From: a bacterium
Lineage (GTDB): Bacteria > UBP6 > UBA1177 > JAKLFG01
Length of the DNA: 64,000 nucleotides
NCBI GenBank assembly: GCA_022709425.1
Contig: JAKLIW010000004.1
Location: forward strand, 191,630 to 255,629
Reading direction: 5' to 3'
Made by a program: the position numbers and the translations under genes. Under the pieces are notes generated by a model. It saw only the letters and a list, made by a program, of their open reading frames with translations, searched no databases and had not been told where the DNA came from. Below are positions 27,481 to 36,705 of the stretch, piece by piece (the first letter of the stretch is position 1; each line of letters starts with the position of its first letter).

Positions 27481-27990
27481 ATGATGAAGAAACTGTTATT
27501 TGTCCTGTGCTTCCTGTGGGTCGGCGCGTTCGCGGCCGATCAGAAGAAGGACTATGACTTCGAACTCTACGACATGGGCGACAAACTCTATAATACCAAG
27601 GCGATACGGGCCGAGGCGGGGGTGAAACTGCTCGCGGTCGACTTCTTCTCGATACACTGTGAACCCTGCAAAAAGGCGTTGCCGCTGTGGGCCGAACTCT
27701 ACAAGGGGTACAAGGCCAAGGGACTCGAGGTCATCCTTGTGGTCCTGCCGGTCGAGGACGACCGCGAAAAGGAACTGCAGAAGATAGAGTTCTTCTTCAA
27801 GAATAATCCGATACCCTTCGCGCTGGCCTACGACAAATACAAACTGACCGGCAAGAAGTACGGCGTGGTGACCGACAAGGGGTCGGCGCAGGTGCCGCAG
27901 GGATTCCTGCTCGACAGCGACGGGAAACTCATCTTCCAGTCGGAGGGCCACGACAAGGTGTTCGAGAAGATAAAGGCAACCTTGAAATAA
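27481..27990 (+). CDS. Exported TlpA-like thioredoxin-fold protein
   Basis: The 169-residue protein has a signal peptide (to about residue 20, GAFAADQ) and a thioredoxin fold with redox motif C-E-P-C in SIHCEPCKKALPLW, followed by EVILVVLPVEDDREKEL and the cis-Pro region QVPQGFLLDSDGK. It probably exchanges disulfides in the periplasm, perhaps for the Cys-rich surface proteins of this organism. GGGAGGG precedes the ATG; Met2 at 27484 is an equally good start. Confidence 0.88.
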   Translation: MMKKLLFVLCFLWVGAFAADQKKDYDFELYDMGDKLYNTKAIRAEAGVKLLAVDFFSIHCEPCKKALPLWAELYKGYKAKGLEVILVVLPVEDDREKELQKIEFFFKNNPIPFALAYDKYKLTGKKYGVVTDKGSAQVPQGFLLDSDGKLIFQSEGHDKVFEKIKATLK

Positions 27991-28013
27991 CACGCTTTGG
28001 AGGGAGGAATACG

Positions 28014-28751
28014 ATGAAGATCATGAAAGGTATGGCGACATTGGCGCTGTTCGCGGCGGTCATCGCCTTTGCGACGGTCGCGCAGGGACAAGAAAACACG
28101 ATGAAACCGCGCATCGCGGTGCTCGACATCGCCCCGACGGGGGTGCCGCAGACACTCGCCGTGTCGGTGACCGAACTGCTTTCGACCGAACTGGTCAACA
28201 CCAAGATGTTCGAGGTGATCGAACGGATGCAGGTGGCCAAGATACTTAACGAACAGGGCTTCCAGCAGACCGGCGTCACCGACAGTTCGGCGGCGGCCGA
28301 GGTCGGCAAACTGCTCAACACCAAGCGGGTCGTCATCGGCACACTCGGGAAACTGGGGCAGAAACTGGTGGTCACCCTCAAGATCGTCGATGTCGAAAAG
28401 GCATCCATCCTGTTCGCCGAGAAAGAGATGGCCAACGGCGAGGATGATCTGGTCGGCGCCTGCGAAGAACTGGCCAATAAACTGGTCTTCAATATCACCG
28501 GCATGAAGATAAAGAACCGCAAGACCGCCCGCGTCGGCGATCCCGCTCCGGCGGCGCAGCCCGCCCCGGCCGCGCAGCCCGCCCCGGCGGCCAAACCGGC
28601 TCCGGCGGCAAAACCGGCCCCGGCGGTCCAACCGGCCCCCGCCGAGGAAAAGAAAGAGGACCCGAAAAAGAAGAAGAAGTCCGAGAAAGAGGAAAAGGAT
28701 CCGGTCCGCAAGCATTCCAAGGATTCGATGAAAGAACTCGATAATATGTAA
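28014..28751 (+). CDS. CsgG-like periplasmic protein with Pro-Ala repeat linker
   Basis: The 245-residue protein has a signal peptide (to about residue 25) and a CsgG/TolB-N-like domain (PRIAVLDIAPTGVPQTLA, LSTELVNTKMFEVIERMQV, LLNTKRVVIGTLGKLG). A low-complexity PAPAAQ/PAPAAK linker (about 177-210) and a strongly basic Lys/Glu tail follow. CsgG-family proteins build or regulate outer-membrane assemblies. The PAPAA repeats are also DNA repeats (28545-28640). The next gene starts directly after its stop codon. Confidence 0.8.
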   Translation: MKIMKGMATLALFAAVIAFATVAQGQENTMKPRIAVLDIAPTGVPQTLAVSVTELLSTELVNTKMFEVIERMQVAKILNEQGFQQTGVTDSSAAAEVGKLLNTKRVVIGTLGKLGQKLVVTLKIVDVEKASILFAEKEMANGEDDLVGACEELANKLVFNITGMKIKNRKTARVGDPAPAAQPAPAAQPAPAAKPAPAAKPAPAVQPAPAEEKKEDPKKKKKSEKEEKDPVRKHSKDSMKELDNM

Positions 28752-29165
28752 GTGGAAAAGAAACGCTGTGTCCGTTGCGGCCGCTGTCTGGCGGTCTGCC
28801 CCTTTTATCGCATCACCCGCCGCGAAGAGTTCTCGCCGCGCGGCCGGGTGGTGTTGACCGAGGCGCATGATACTCCCGATACGGTGCGCTGTTTTGCCTG
28901 TCTGAAATGCGTTGATGCCTGTCCCTACGAACTTTCGCCGCTCGACCGGCCGGGACAGCGCTGGGAAGGCGACGGGGCGGCGCTCTGCGACTTCATCTAC
29001 CACGGCGCGCCCCTGCCGCCCGGGACGATGACCGATCCGCTCGCCCCTGCTTGGCGTGCGGCACGGGGGCTGACCGACGATCCTGCGGCGCTCGAGGCGG
29101 CTCCGCGGTTCATCAACGGCGAACTCTACCACCCCTTTCTGCAGATAGACCTTGCGAGGAGATGA
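28752..29165 (+). CDS. Ferredoxin-type protein with two [4Fe-4S] motifs
   Basis: The 137-residue protein has CVRCGRCLAVCP near the N-terminus and CFACLKCVDACP about 37 residues later, each a complete C-x2-C-x2-C-x3-C(P) site. The spacing resembles the GlpC/HdrC/LutA-type ferredoxin domains of electron-transfer subunits. The C-terminal 75 residues have no motif I recognise. The GTG start follows the preceding TAA with no gap, and it ends at the ribosome site of the next gene, so its production is coupled to envelope-protein genes. The partner enzyme is not in the window. Confidence 0.85.
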   Translation: MEKKRCVRCGRCLAVCPFYRITRREEFSPRGRVVLTEAHDTPDTVRCFACLKCVDACPYELSPLDRPGQRWEGDGAALCDFIYHGAPLPPGTMTDPLAPAWRAARGLTDDPAALEAAPRFINGELYHPFLQIDLARR

Positions 29166-29166
29166 C

Positions 29167-30096
29167 ATGATCTTCAGGACGATCATCGCGACGCTCGTGT
29201 TCCTTTTTACGATGATGGCTTCCGGCGCGCCGACCGGCCCCGCCGTTCCTGCGCCCAAAGCGGTTCCCGGTCCCGCGCCCGCGGCCGACGAGCCGGCCGT
29301 CCCGGCCGACTTCGACGCGCAGTTGAAGGGCAAGGGGCTCAACTGGTTCCAGACGCGGGTCAATCAGTCGATCGCTCGCGCCGTCCGCGAACGGAAAGTG
29401 GCGCTCGAGAGCCTCAACGAATACCTGTTCCTCATGACGGTTCCCAACTTCGCCTACCGCGGCGACGCCGGCGAGGAAAAGTTGGGCGAGGACATGATGG
29501 GCCTGCTGGGCACCATCAAGACGGGCGAAGAGGCGGTCATTATGGAACTCCAGTGGGCCGAACTGGTCGGGATGGGCCTGCCCTTCAAGAAGAAACTGAC
29601 CGATGCGCTCGTTTTCCCGGCGAGCTACTTTAAGAACGAGATAGATATGACCTTCTTCGTCGATGTGAACACCTTCACCGCGCGGCTCGGCGCGGCGCTC
29701 GGGGTGAATCCGAAGGCGAAGGCGGTCTACAACAGTCAGCAGAAGTTCTATCGTCTCAAACGGGACGATCTGCAGGTCATCTACATCGTCAACATCCCCA
29801 ACATCGCCTACGAGATGGTCTACACCGGCGAACCGTTCGAGAACGTTATCAAGCAGTATCTCAAGGAGGCGGAGTTCCTCTTCGCGCTCATGGAAAAATA
29901 CGAAAAGAAACTGACGGCCGACAAGGCGCTCACCTACGATGGCCGCTACATAAAAGGGAAGGAGATATTCATCGATCTCTGGTTCCTGTACGGCAAGGTG
30001 AAGGGCGACCGCGCGGCGGCCGAGTCGTTCATCGCGGCGGCGCTCCAGCACAAACCGGTGACCGTCAGCGGTTCGGAGAAGGGCGGGGGACAATGA
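29167..30096 (+). CDS. Exported protein of unknown function
   Basis: The 309-residue protein has a signal peptide (MIFRTIIATLVFLFTMMASG) and a Pro/Ala linker (about 20-45). The helical mature domain (LNWFQTRVNQSIARAVRERK, YEKKLTADKALTYDG) resembles no family I know. The start at 29167 follows GAGGAGATGAC. The four-base ATGA overlap with the next gene indicates coupling with the zinc-ribbon membrane protein. Confidence 0.7.
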   Translation: MIFRTIIATLVFLFTMMASGAPTGPAVPAPKAVPGPAPAADEPAVPADFDAQLKGKGLNWFQTRVNQSIARAVRERKVALESLNEYLFLMTVPNFAYRGDAGEEKLGEDMMGLLGTIKTGEEAVIMELQWAELVGMGLPFKKKLTDALVFPASYFKNEIDMTFFVDVNTFTARLGAALGVNPKAKAVYNSQQKFYRLKRDDLQVIYIVNIPNIAYEMVYTGEPFENVIKQYLKEAEFLFALMEKYEKKLTADKALTYDGRYIKGKEIFIDLWFLYGKVKGDRAAAESFIAAALQHKPVTVSGSEKGGGQ

Positions 30097-30788
30097 ATCG
30101 CTGCACCCACTGCGGCTATCGCAACGATAATCGTTTCTACTGCGCCGGTTGCGGCCGCAGGATGATCCCGCCGCAACAGACCCTCTCACGCGGCGCGGCG
30201 GGCGGCGTTCCTCCGCTGTTGACCGAACTGACCGCTGCGGTCGAGCGCATCTTCCCCTCTGCGGGACAGGAGGATCCGGCGATCATATCCTATCCCGTGA
30301 TGTCGGGGATCGATCTGAACCGTATCGCTGCCGAAAGCGGCGTGGTGCTCGCGGCCGGCGGTACGTGGCGGCCGATCGAAGGTCGCGCCACCGCCAAGAT
30401 GTATTTCTCCGAGATGTTGTTCGTGTTCGGAATATCGTTCCTGATCGCCGTTGGCGCCCATGTCTTGGGCGACGTCCCTTTCCTCGCGGCGGTCAAACTC
30501 TATTTCACGATGTTCATAGCCTTTTCCCTGCTCTGTTGGACCCTTGCGCCGTACCTTTTCGGATCGTCTCCCATCGCGCTGGCATTTTTTCATGCGTTCC
30601 TCGTCAAGGATTCTCATGAACCGGCGCGCGGCGACGGCATGACGGCGCTTCTGCTGTGGCTCGTCTCGCTCTGTTATTCCCTCCCGCCGCTCCTCATTGC
30701 CGAATATCTTTACCTGATACTGGTGCGGGAACACTACCAGCCGCTGCCCTTCCAGCTGGCGGCGATCCGCTATATGAAGGCCATGTAA
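30093..30788 (+). CDS. Zinc-ribbon membrane protein of unknown function
   Basis: The 231-residue protein begins with a treble-clef-like zinc ribbon, CTHCGYRNDNRFYCAGCG, with four Cys as C-x2-C and C-x2-C. Four predicted membrane segments follow, at about 108-128, 134-158, 180-200 and 203-222. The ribbon should face the cytoplasm. No transport or enzyme motif is visible. Confidence 0.75.
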   Translation: MNRCTHCGYRNDNRFYCAGCGRRMIPPQQTLSRGAAGGVPPLLTELTAAVERIFPSAGQEDPAIISYPVMSGIDLNRIAAESGVVLAAGGTWRPIEGRATAKMYFSEMLFVFGISFLIAVGAHVLGDVPFLAAVKLYFTMFIAFSLLCWTLAPYLFGSSPIALAFFHAFLVKDSHEPARGDGMTALLLWLVSLCYSLPPLLIAEYLYLILVREHYQPLPFQLAAIRYMKAM

Positions 30789-30800
30789 GAGGAGGACGAA

Positions 30801-31139
30801 ATGACCGATTGTATCTTCTGCAAGATCGCGAGCGGCCTTATCCCGGCAAAGATTGTGTACGAGGACGACCGCTTCGTCGTGTTTCCCGATATCAGCCCGC
30901 TCTATAAGACCCATCTGCTCATCGTCCCCAAGCGGCACATCGCCTCGGTGAACGAGGTGGACGCGGCGGGCGACGCGGCGCTGGCGGGGATATTCGCCGT
31001 CGCCAAAGCGGCGGCCGAAAAGGTCGGCGTCGCCGCGGGCGGCTACCGGCTGACGGTCAACACCGGTCTCCACGCGGGGCAGGTGGTCATGCATTTTCAC
31101 ATGCACCTCCTTGCCGGCGAGCCGCTCAAGCCGCTCTGA
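30801..31139 (+). CDS. HIT family nucleotide hydrolase/transferase (HinT-like)
   Basis: The 112-residue protein has the complete HIT signature HFHMHLL with the nucleophilic middle His100, plus CIFCKI at the N-terminus and FPDISPLYKTHLLIVPKRH. The two N-terminal Cys could bind zinc with His residues. HinT-type proteins hydrolyse adenosine phosphoramidates and related AMP adducts. Length is typical. GAGGAGG precedes the ATG. Confidence 0.95.
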   Translation: MTDCIFCKIASGLIPAKIVYEDDRFVVFPDISPLYKTHLLIVPKRHIASVNEVDAAGDAALAGIFAVAKAAAEKVGVAAGGYRLTVNTGLHAGQVVMHFHMHLLAGEPLKPL

Positions 31140-31209
31140 GCCGTCGGCGGAATAAGAGCGGAGGTTTTCCTGTTGTTGCCAAGGTCGTGGATGTTATGAG
31201 AGGTCGAAG

Positions 31210-32544
31210 ATGAGAAAAATCGCCGGTATCCTGACGGTACTATTGTTCTGCGGGACGCTTGCCGCCGCCGCGATACAGGATCTCGAACGCGAGATAACGC
31301 AGATAAGCGAAAAGGCGCAGAAGAGCGTCGCCTTCATCAAGGTGAGCAAGACCATGCGCGGTCCCGGTCCCGGCATGGACCCCTTCTGGGATATGCTGCG
31401 CGATTTCGGTTTCCGCGGCAATGGGCCGCAGTTCAACCCGAAGCAAGAGGGGCTCGGCACCGGTTTTGTCATCGACGCGGCCGAGGGCTACCTCGTCACC
31501 AACAACCACGTCATCGACGGCGCCGACAAACTGGAGGTCACGATAAATAAAAAGACCTTCGCCGCCAAGGTGATCGGCACCGATCCGAAGACCGACATCG
31601 GTCTGATCCGGTTGGAGAAGTTCGCGAAGGGCGACATCGAACAGTTGCCGCTCGCCGATTCGGATGCGGTGAAGGTGGGAAGTTTCGCCATTGCCGTGGG
31701 CAATCCGTTCGGCCTGTCGCAGTCGGTATCGTTCGGTATCGTGTCGGCCACGGGGCGTTCGAATGTCAACATCACCGAATACGAGGACTTCATCCAGACC
31801 GATGCGGCGATAAACCCCGGTAATTCGGGCGGTCCGCTACTGAATATTCAAGGGCAGGTCATCGGGATGAACAGCGCCATCTTCTCGAAATCGGGCGGCT
31901 ACATGGGGATCGGGTTCGCGGTCCCGTCGAACATGATAAAAAGCATCACCGACCAGTTGCGCGGCGGCAAAAAGATCAAGCGGGCGCTCATGGGGGTGAA
32001 CATTCAGGACCTCACTCCCGAACTGGCGAAACATCTGGGCATGCGCGAGGATCAGGCGGGGGTTCTGATATCCTCCGTCGCGAAGGGGAGTCCGGCCGAA
32101 AAGGCGGGGATGAAAAAAGGCGATGTGGTGACGCTGTTCGACGGCAAACCGGTCGAATCGTCGGCGCAGTTGCGCAACCTTGTGGCCTTCAGTCCCTTCA
32201 ACAAGAAAATAGCGCTCACGGTGGTGCGTGACGGCAAACAGTTGACGCTGATGCTTTCTCTTTCGGAGAAGTTCGAGTTCGAGGGGGCGGGTGATGGCGA
32301 GGGGGTGTCGAACGATTTCGGTTTCGGCGTGATGGAGCAGAACGGCAAGGTGGTGGTACAGCAGGTCGATCCGCAGTCGCTCGCCGCGATGGCGGGCCTC
32401 CGCGAAGGCGACATCGTCGAAGAGGTCAACAAGAAGCCGGTCAGGAACCTCCGCGAATTCAACGCCGCCGCCGGCGCGGCAAAATCGCTCCTGCTCCTTA
32501 TCGAACGCAAAGGGCGCGAATTCTTCGTCGTCATCAATCGCTAG
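31210..32544 (+). CDS. HtrA/DegP family periplasmic serine protease with two PDZ domains
   Basis: The 444-residue protein has a signal peptide (to about residue 20), a trypsin-like domain with triad His100 (TNNHVIDGA), Asp129 (KTDIGLIRL) and Ser206 (NPGNSGGPL), and two PDZ domains (about 255-345 and 355-440). The PDZ domains contain MGVNIQDLTPELAKHLGM and VQQVDPQSLAAMAGLREGD. It degrades or refolds damaged envelope proteins. Size matches DegQ/DegP. The ribosome site GAGGTCG is moderate. Confidence 0.95.
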   Translation: MRKIAGILTVLLFCGTLAAAAIQDLEREITQISEKAQKSVAFIKVSKTMRGPGPGMDPFWDMLRDFGFRGNGPQFNPKQEGLGTGFVIDAAEGYLVTNNHVIDGADKLEVTINKKTFAAKVIGTDPKTDIGLIRLEKFAKGDIEQLPLADSDAVKVGSFAIAVGNPFGLSQSVSFGIVSATGRSNVNITEYEDFIQTDAAINPGNSGGPLLNIQGQVIGMNSAIFSKSGGYMGIGFAVPSNMIKSITDQLRGGKKIKRALMGVNIQDLTPELAKHLGMREDQAGVLISSVAKGSPAEKAGMKKGDVVTLFDGKPVESSAQLRNLVAFSPFNKKIALTVVRDGKQLTLMLSLSEKFEFEGAGDGEGVSNDFGFGVMEQNGKVVVQQVDPQSLAAMAGLREGDIVEEVNKKPVRNLREFNAAAGAAKSLLLLIERKGREFFVVINR

Positions 32545-32559
32545 GATATGCCGTTTCCC

Positions 32560-32588
32560 TTGAAATCTCGTTAATTTTAAGGTAAAGT
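32560..32588 (+). promoter_or_regulatory. Possible promoter of the repeat lipoprotein gene
   Basis: TTGAAA at 32560-32565, 17-base spacer, TAAAGT at 32583-32588; 42 bases before the ATG at 32631. The -10 match is partial. Confidence 0.45.
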
Positions 32589-32630
32589 CCTCCGTCTTGG
32601 GTCCCTGAACCAATATCCGGAGGAAACATC

Positions 32631-35435
32631 ATGCAAAGATCTTTGGTGTGCGTCGTGCTGGCGCTCGGACTCCTGTTCGTCGTTGCCTGCGATGACGGCA
32701 AGAAGACCGACACGGGCGATAGTGCCTGCGGCAACAACAAAATAGAGACGGGTGAGCTGTGTGACGGTTCCGCTCTGGGGAGCGCGACCTGCGTAGTGCT
32801 CGGTTTCGGGGCGGGAACGCTCGCCTGTAAGACCGATTGCAGCGCCTTTGACACGAGCCTGTGCGGCGCTTCGGCGACCTGCGGCGACAACATAAAGAAC
32901 GGCACCGATCTGTGCGACGGGACCGATCTTGGCGGGAAAAGTTGTCAGACAGAGGGGTTTGCGTCGGGCACCTTGACCTGTCTGGCGAACTGCACCGGCT
33001 TCAATACCGCCGCGTGCGCCGGTCAGATCGTCTGCGGCAACAATACGGTGGAGGGTGTTGAGGTCTGTGACGGTACCCAACTGAATGACCAGACCTGCCA
33101 GACGCAGGGGTTTGGCCCCGGGACGCTTGCCTGCAAAAGCGATTGTTCCGGTTACGATACCACCGGCTGCGGTGAAGAGTGCCAACCCGACTGCGGGACG
33201 CGGGTCTGCGGCCCCGATCCGGTCTGCAATGAGTCGTGCGGCGACTGCGGCGCTTTCGAGGAATGCACCGATGCGGGGCAGTGCCTCAAGACCTGTGATC
33301 TCGACGAGATAACGGCCGATACGGTGGTCAACATCGATCTTTTCACGGCGACCGTCAGCGGGCAGATAAAGCTGAACAACGCCGTGATGCCCGATAACAC
33401 GCTCAATGAGTACAATGATCGCGGCTGGGTCCGCTTTGTCCATAAAAAAAGCGGCGCCACGCTTTCCTTTTCGATCGGTATGACCGGCATCGCCCAATTC
33501 AGCGGCGCAGTGTTCGAGGGAGCGTACGATATCATCTACGATCCCAACAGCGCCGACTACCAGAACGTGACCCCCACGACGCGCTATGTGCTTGCCGAGG
33601 ATGTGGCCATAACGGGGGCATGGCAGCAGAACTACAACCTGCCGACCGTGGCGGTCAGCGGCGCGGTGACGCTCAACGGCGCCGCGATGCCGGCCAACAC
33701 GCTGAGCGAGTACAACGACCGCGCCTCTATCCGTTTCACCGACAACAAAAGCGGCGATTCTTTCTCGGTACCGCTCGGCATCACCGGTCCCGCCGCTTTT
33801 TCGACGACGCTTTTCGGCGGCGACTACAAGGTCATGCTTGCTCCCAATAGCCGAGATTATCAGAATGTCCTGCCGGCGACCGATCTGCTCCTTTCCTCGG
33901 GCGAGAACATTACCGCGACCAAGGCGCTTTCGTACGATGTGGGCACCCTCACCGTTTCGGGCGTCGTCGAGCTCAACGCCGCCCAGATGCCCCCCAACAC
34001 CCTGAGTGAGTACAACGACCGCGCCTCCATCCGTTTCACCGACACCCTGTCGGGGTCCTCCGCCAGCTATCCGCTGGGCATCACCGGTCCGGCCGCCTAC
34101 AGCGGCGAGCTGTTCAAAGGAACTTACCGGGTGACGATCGTTCCCAACGGCGCCGACTACCAGAATGTCCTGCCCTATCTGCAGCACGAACTCGAGGCGG
34201 GGCTTTCGCTCGCCGCCGATACGACGCGCGACTTCGATGTCGCCACCGCCGAGGTCACGGGGGTCATCACGCTCGACGGAGCGCAGATGCCCGCCAATAC
34301 CCTTAACGAGTACAATGATCGCGGCGGGGTCCGTTTTACCGACAGCGTGACCGGCGATCGCATCAGTTTCCCGCTGGGGATCACCGGCATCGCCCAATAC
34401 ACCGCTAAGATATTTACCGGTATCTACAAGGTCGAACTGGTCCCCAACGGCGTCGACTACCAGAATGTCCTTCCCGACATGGATAAAAAACTCGACGATG
34501 CCTTGGCGGTCACGGGCGACCTGACCAAGCACTATCCGGTCGATACGGTGTCGCTTACGGCCACCGTGACGCTCAACGGCATGCAGATGCCCGCCAACAC
34601 ACTGAATGAATACAACGACCGCGGCCATCTGCGCTTCGGTAACACCGCGAGCGGCGACAGTCTTTCGTTCCCCCTCGGCATCAGCGGTGCGGCGACCGCA
34701 TCGGTCACGGTGTGGAAAGACGACTACCAGATAGCGCTCGTTCCGAGCGGTGTCGACTACCAGAATGTCATGCCCGACCTCAAGTACATACTCGAGAAAC
34801 GGCTCTCCCTGACCGGCGCCGCGCCGCTTTCGTGGGATGTCAAGACGGCGACGGTGAGCGGTACGGTGACGCTCAACGGGTTGCCGATGCCTGCCAATAC
34901 GCTCAATGAGTACAACGATCGCGGCTGGCTCCGTTTCATCAGCAAGCGTTCGTACGATTACCTGTCGACGACCTTCGGCATCACCGGTGCGGCGACCTAT
35001 GCGTTGGAACTTTGGACCGGTCCTTACGACGTGTCGCTCGATCCCAACAGCGCCGATTACCAGAATGTCCTGCCCGCGCTTGAGATACCGCTCAAGACCG
35101 GCTGTTACGAACTCGGCGCCGACTGTACGATCGACAAGGCCGATGTGAGCGGTGTGTGGGAGATCATCGCGGAGGATGTGAACTGGGGAACGTGGATATT
35201 TACCTTCACGCAAGAGGGGGATGCGGTGACCGGCAACGGCTCGAACAACTTCGGTCAGACGGCCGCCGTTCAGGGTGGTACGCGTAGCGGCGACACCATC
35301 ACCTTCACGATGCAACCCTACGGCAAGATAGCGGTCGAAGGGAAACTTATCAACGGCTGTGCGATGACCGGCACCTTCGAAGACCTCTCCTACGGGCAGG
35401 GCATCATCAAGTGGGTCGGTGAACGGATCCAATAG
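32631..35435 (+). CDS. Surface lipoprotein with three Cys-rich modules and six 100-residue repeats
   Basis: The 934-residue protein has a lipobox signal (LFVVAC, Cys21). Three Cys-rich modules of about 48 residues come next (CGNNKIETGELCDG, CGDNIKNGTDLCDG, CGNNTVEGVEVCDG, each ending in a GTLxC...C segment), then a denser Cys region (about 185-225). Six tandem repeats of about 100 residues follow (about 230-820). Each carries MPxNTLxEYNDR, a G-I/M-T/S-G segment and DYQNV-x-P. A C-terminal lipocalin-like beta domain ends the protein (SGVWEIIAEDVNWGTWIFTF...). It is probably a surface-exposed adhesive or binding protein; I know no family for the 100-residue repeat. Confidence 0.85.
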   Translation: MQRSLVCVVLALGLLFVVACDDGKKTDTGDSACGNNKIETGELCDGSALGSATCVVLGFGAGTLACKTDCSAFDTSLCGASATCGDNIKNGTDLCDGTDLGGKSCQTEGFASGTLTCLANCTGFNTAACAGQIVCGNNTVEGVEVCDGTQLNDQTCQTQGFGPGTLACKSDCSGYDTTGCGEECQPDCGTRVCGPDPVCNESCGDCGAFEECTDAGQCLKTCDLDEITADTVVNIDLFTATVSGQIKLNNAVMPDNTLNEYNDRGWVRFVHKKSGATLSFSIGMTGIAQFSGAVFEGAYDIIYDPNSADYQNVTPTTRYVLAEDVAITGAWQQNYNLPTVAVSGAVTLNGAAMPANTLSEYNDRASIRFTDNKSGDSFSVPLGITGPAAFSTTLFGGDYKVMLAPNSRDYQNVLPATDLLLSSGENITATKALSYDVGTLTVSGVVELNAAQMPPNTLSEYNDRASIRFTDTLSGSSASYPLGITGPAAYSGELFKGTYRVTIVPNGADYQNVLPYLQHELEAGLSLAADTTRDFDVATAEVTGVITLDGAQMPANTLNEYNDRGGVRFTDSVTGDRISFPLGITGIAQYTAKIFTGIYKVELVPNGVDYQNVLPDMDKKLDDALAVTGDLTKHYPVDTVSLTATVTLNGMQMPANTLNEYNDRGHLRFGNTASGDSLSFPLGISGAATASVTVWKDDYQIALVPSGVDYQNVMPDLKYILEKRLSLTGAAPLSWDVKTATVSGTVTLNGLPMPANTLNEYNDRGWLRFISKRSYDYLSTTFGITGAATYALELWTGPYDVSLDPNSADYQNVLPALEIPLKTGCYELGADCTIDKADVSGVWEIIAEDVNWGTWIFTFTQEGDAVTGNGSNNFGQTAAVQGGTRSGDTITFTMQPYGKIAVEGKLINGCAMTGTFEDLSYGQGIIKWVGERIQ

Positions 35436-35457
35436 CTCCATAACGGGGAGGGGGGAG

Positions 35458-36630
35458 ATGCAGAAGACTTTTTTCCGGTTCATGGTCGCGGCACTTGGTT
35501 TCTTTCTCGCCTCGGGGTGCGCCGTCGAGGCGACCAAGTACGGCGTTATCTATGACGACTATGTGCCCGCCGACGAGGATGCGGCTACGGATGATCAGTC
35601 GGATCAGACGGACGAAGAAAAGGACGAAAAGGACATAAGCGACATAAAGGACGAAGAGGTCGATCAGGATGCCGCCGTGTCTGACGAGGACACCGTCGTT
35701 TCCGACGACGATGCGGCGGTCGACACCGGTTTTTTCCCCGCCGGGGCGGTATGGTATCAGGATATCTCGCAGGCGCCCAAGGATAGTGAATCCGACACCG
35801 TCATTTCCAATCTTGAGGCCGACGGCGGCTGGGGGAACGGCAATACCTTCCAGATGGATTTCTCGATAGAGGTGCTCTACGCCCACAGCGCCACGCCGCG
35901 CCGGACCTTCACCCCGACCGACGAAATCTACAGTCCCGACTGCGACGAGGCGCCGGTGCCGGTGCCCGACGGCGGCGTGCTCGAAGGGGAGGAGGGCTAC
36001 CGCTGTCTTTCCGACGGCGACTGTCACCTCATCGTGGTGGAGCGCGACGAAAAGAAACTCTACGAGATGTGGCGCGCCGACATCGACGGATCGACCTTCA
36101 ACGGCGGTTGTATGGCGGTGTGGGACCTGACGCGGCTCTACGGCCCCGACGGCCGCGGCGACCAGTGCACGAGCGCCGACGCGGCGGGCTATCCCATAGC
36201 GCCGCTCCTGTTCACCGCCGACGAGGTGGCGGCCGGTTCCATCGACCATGCGATACGGTTCATTCTGCCCAACGCCCGCATTCGCAACGGCGTCTTCGTT
36301 CATCCGGCGACCCATTCGACCAACGCGACCGAAGGCGGGGAAGGAACGATACCCTACGGTGCGCGGCTCCGGCTGAAAAGCTCATTCAATGTCGATGGTC
36401 TGCCCTCGGAAGGGGCGAAGGTGGTGGCGCGGGCTCTGCAAAAGTACGGCATGTTCCTCGCCGACGGCGGCCAGATAGCGCTCACCGGCCGTTCCGACCG
36501 CACCACGACGGCGAAGTGGGACGGCCTTCTCGACGCCCACGACCTTTCGTCACTCGCGGTGACCGACTTCGAGATGATCGACGGCGGTGAGCGTATTCCC
36601 TACACCGGCGACTGCGTCCGGATACCGTAA
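35458..36630 (+). CDS. Lipoprotein with Asp/Glu-rich stalk, function unknown
   Basis: The 390-residue protein starts with a lipobox signal (FFLASGC, Cys21). A strongly acidic Asp/Glu/Thr/Val stretch (about 35-100) acts as a spacer from the membrane. A mostly beta C-terminal domain with several Cys follows (SPDCDEAP, YRCLSDGDC, GDQCTSAD). I recognise no family. The start at 35458 is supported by GGAGGGGGGAG. It follows the repeat lipoprotein by 22 bases, so the two are likely co-expressed surface proteins. Confidence 0.75.
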   Translation: MQKTFFRFMVAALGFFLASGCAVEATKYGVIYDDYVPADEDAATDDQSDQTDEEKDEKDISDIKDEEVDQDAAVSDEDTVVSDDDAAVDTGFFPAGAVWYQDISQAPKDSESDTVISNLEADGGWGNGNTFQMDFSIEVLYAHSATPRRTFTPTDEIYSPDCDEAPVPVPDGGVLEGEEGYRCLSDGDCHLIVVERDEKKLYEMWRADIDGSTFNGGCMAVWDLTRLYGPDGRGDQCTSADAAGYPIAPLLFTADEVAAGSIDHAIRFILPNARIRNGVFVHPATHSTNATEGGEGTIPYGARLRLKSSFNVDGLPSEGAKVVARALQKYGMFLADGGQIALTGRSDRTTTAKWDGLLDAHDLSSLAVTDFEMIDGGERIPYTGDCVRIP

Positions 36631-36705
36631 GTTATTCAACCGATTTTTTTTGTTCTTCGGGTGCTTTTCTGCTAGGCTGACCCGTCACCACTTAAGGGGG
36701 ATTCG

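Noticed and set aside
33320..35090. Regular DNA repeats that could suggest a CRISPR array
   Set aside because: The period is about 300 bases, the repeats are imperfect and fully coding in one frame; no short identical repeats with unique spacers and no cas genes.
32577..35537. Very long antisense open frame (986 codons) opposite the repeat lipoprotein
   Set aside because: It mirrors the codon structure of a clear lipoprotein gene, has no ribosome site or signal, and its composition (Arg, Gly, Val, His rich) is typical of an antisense shadow in high-GC DNA.
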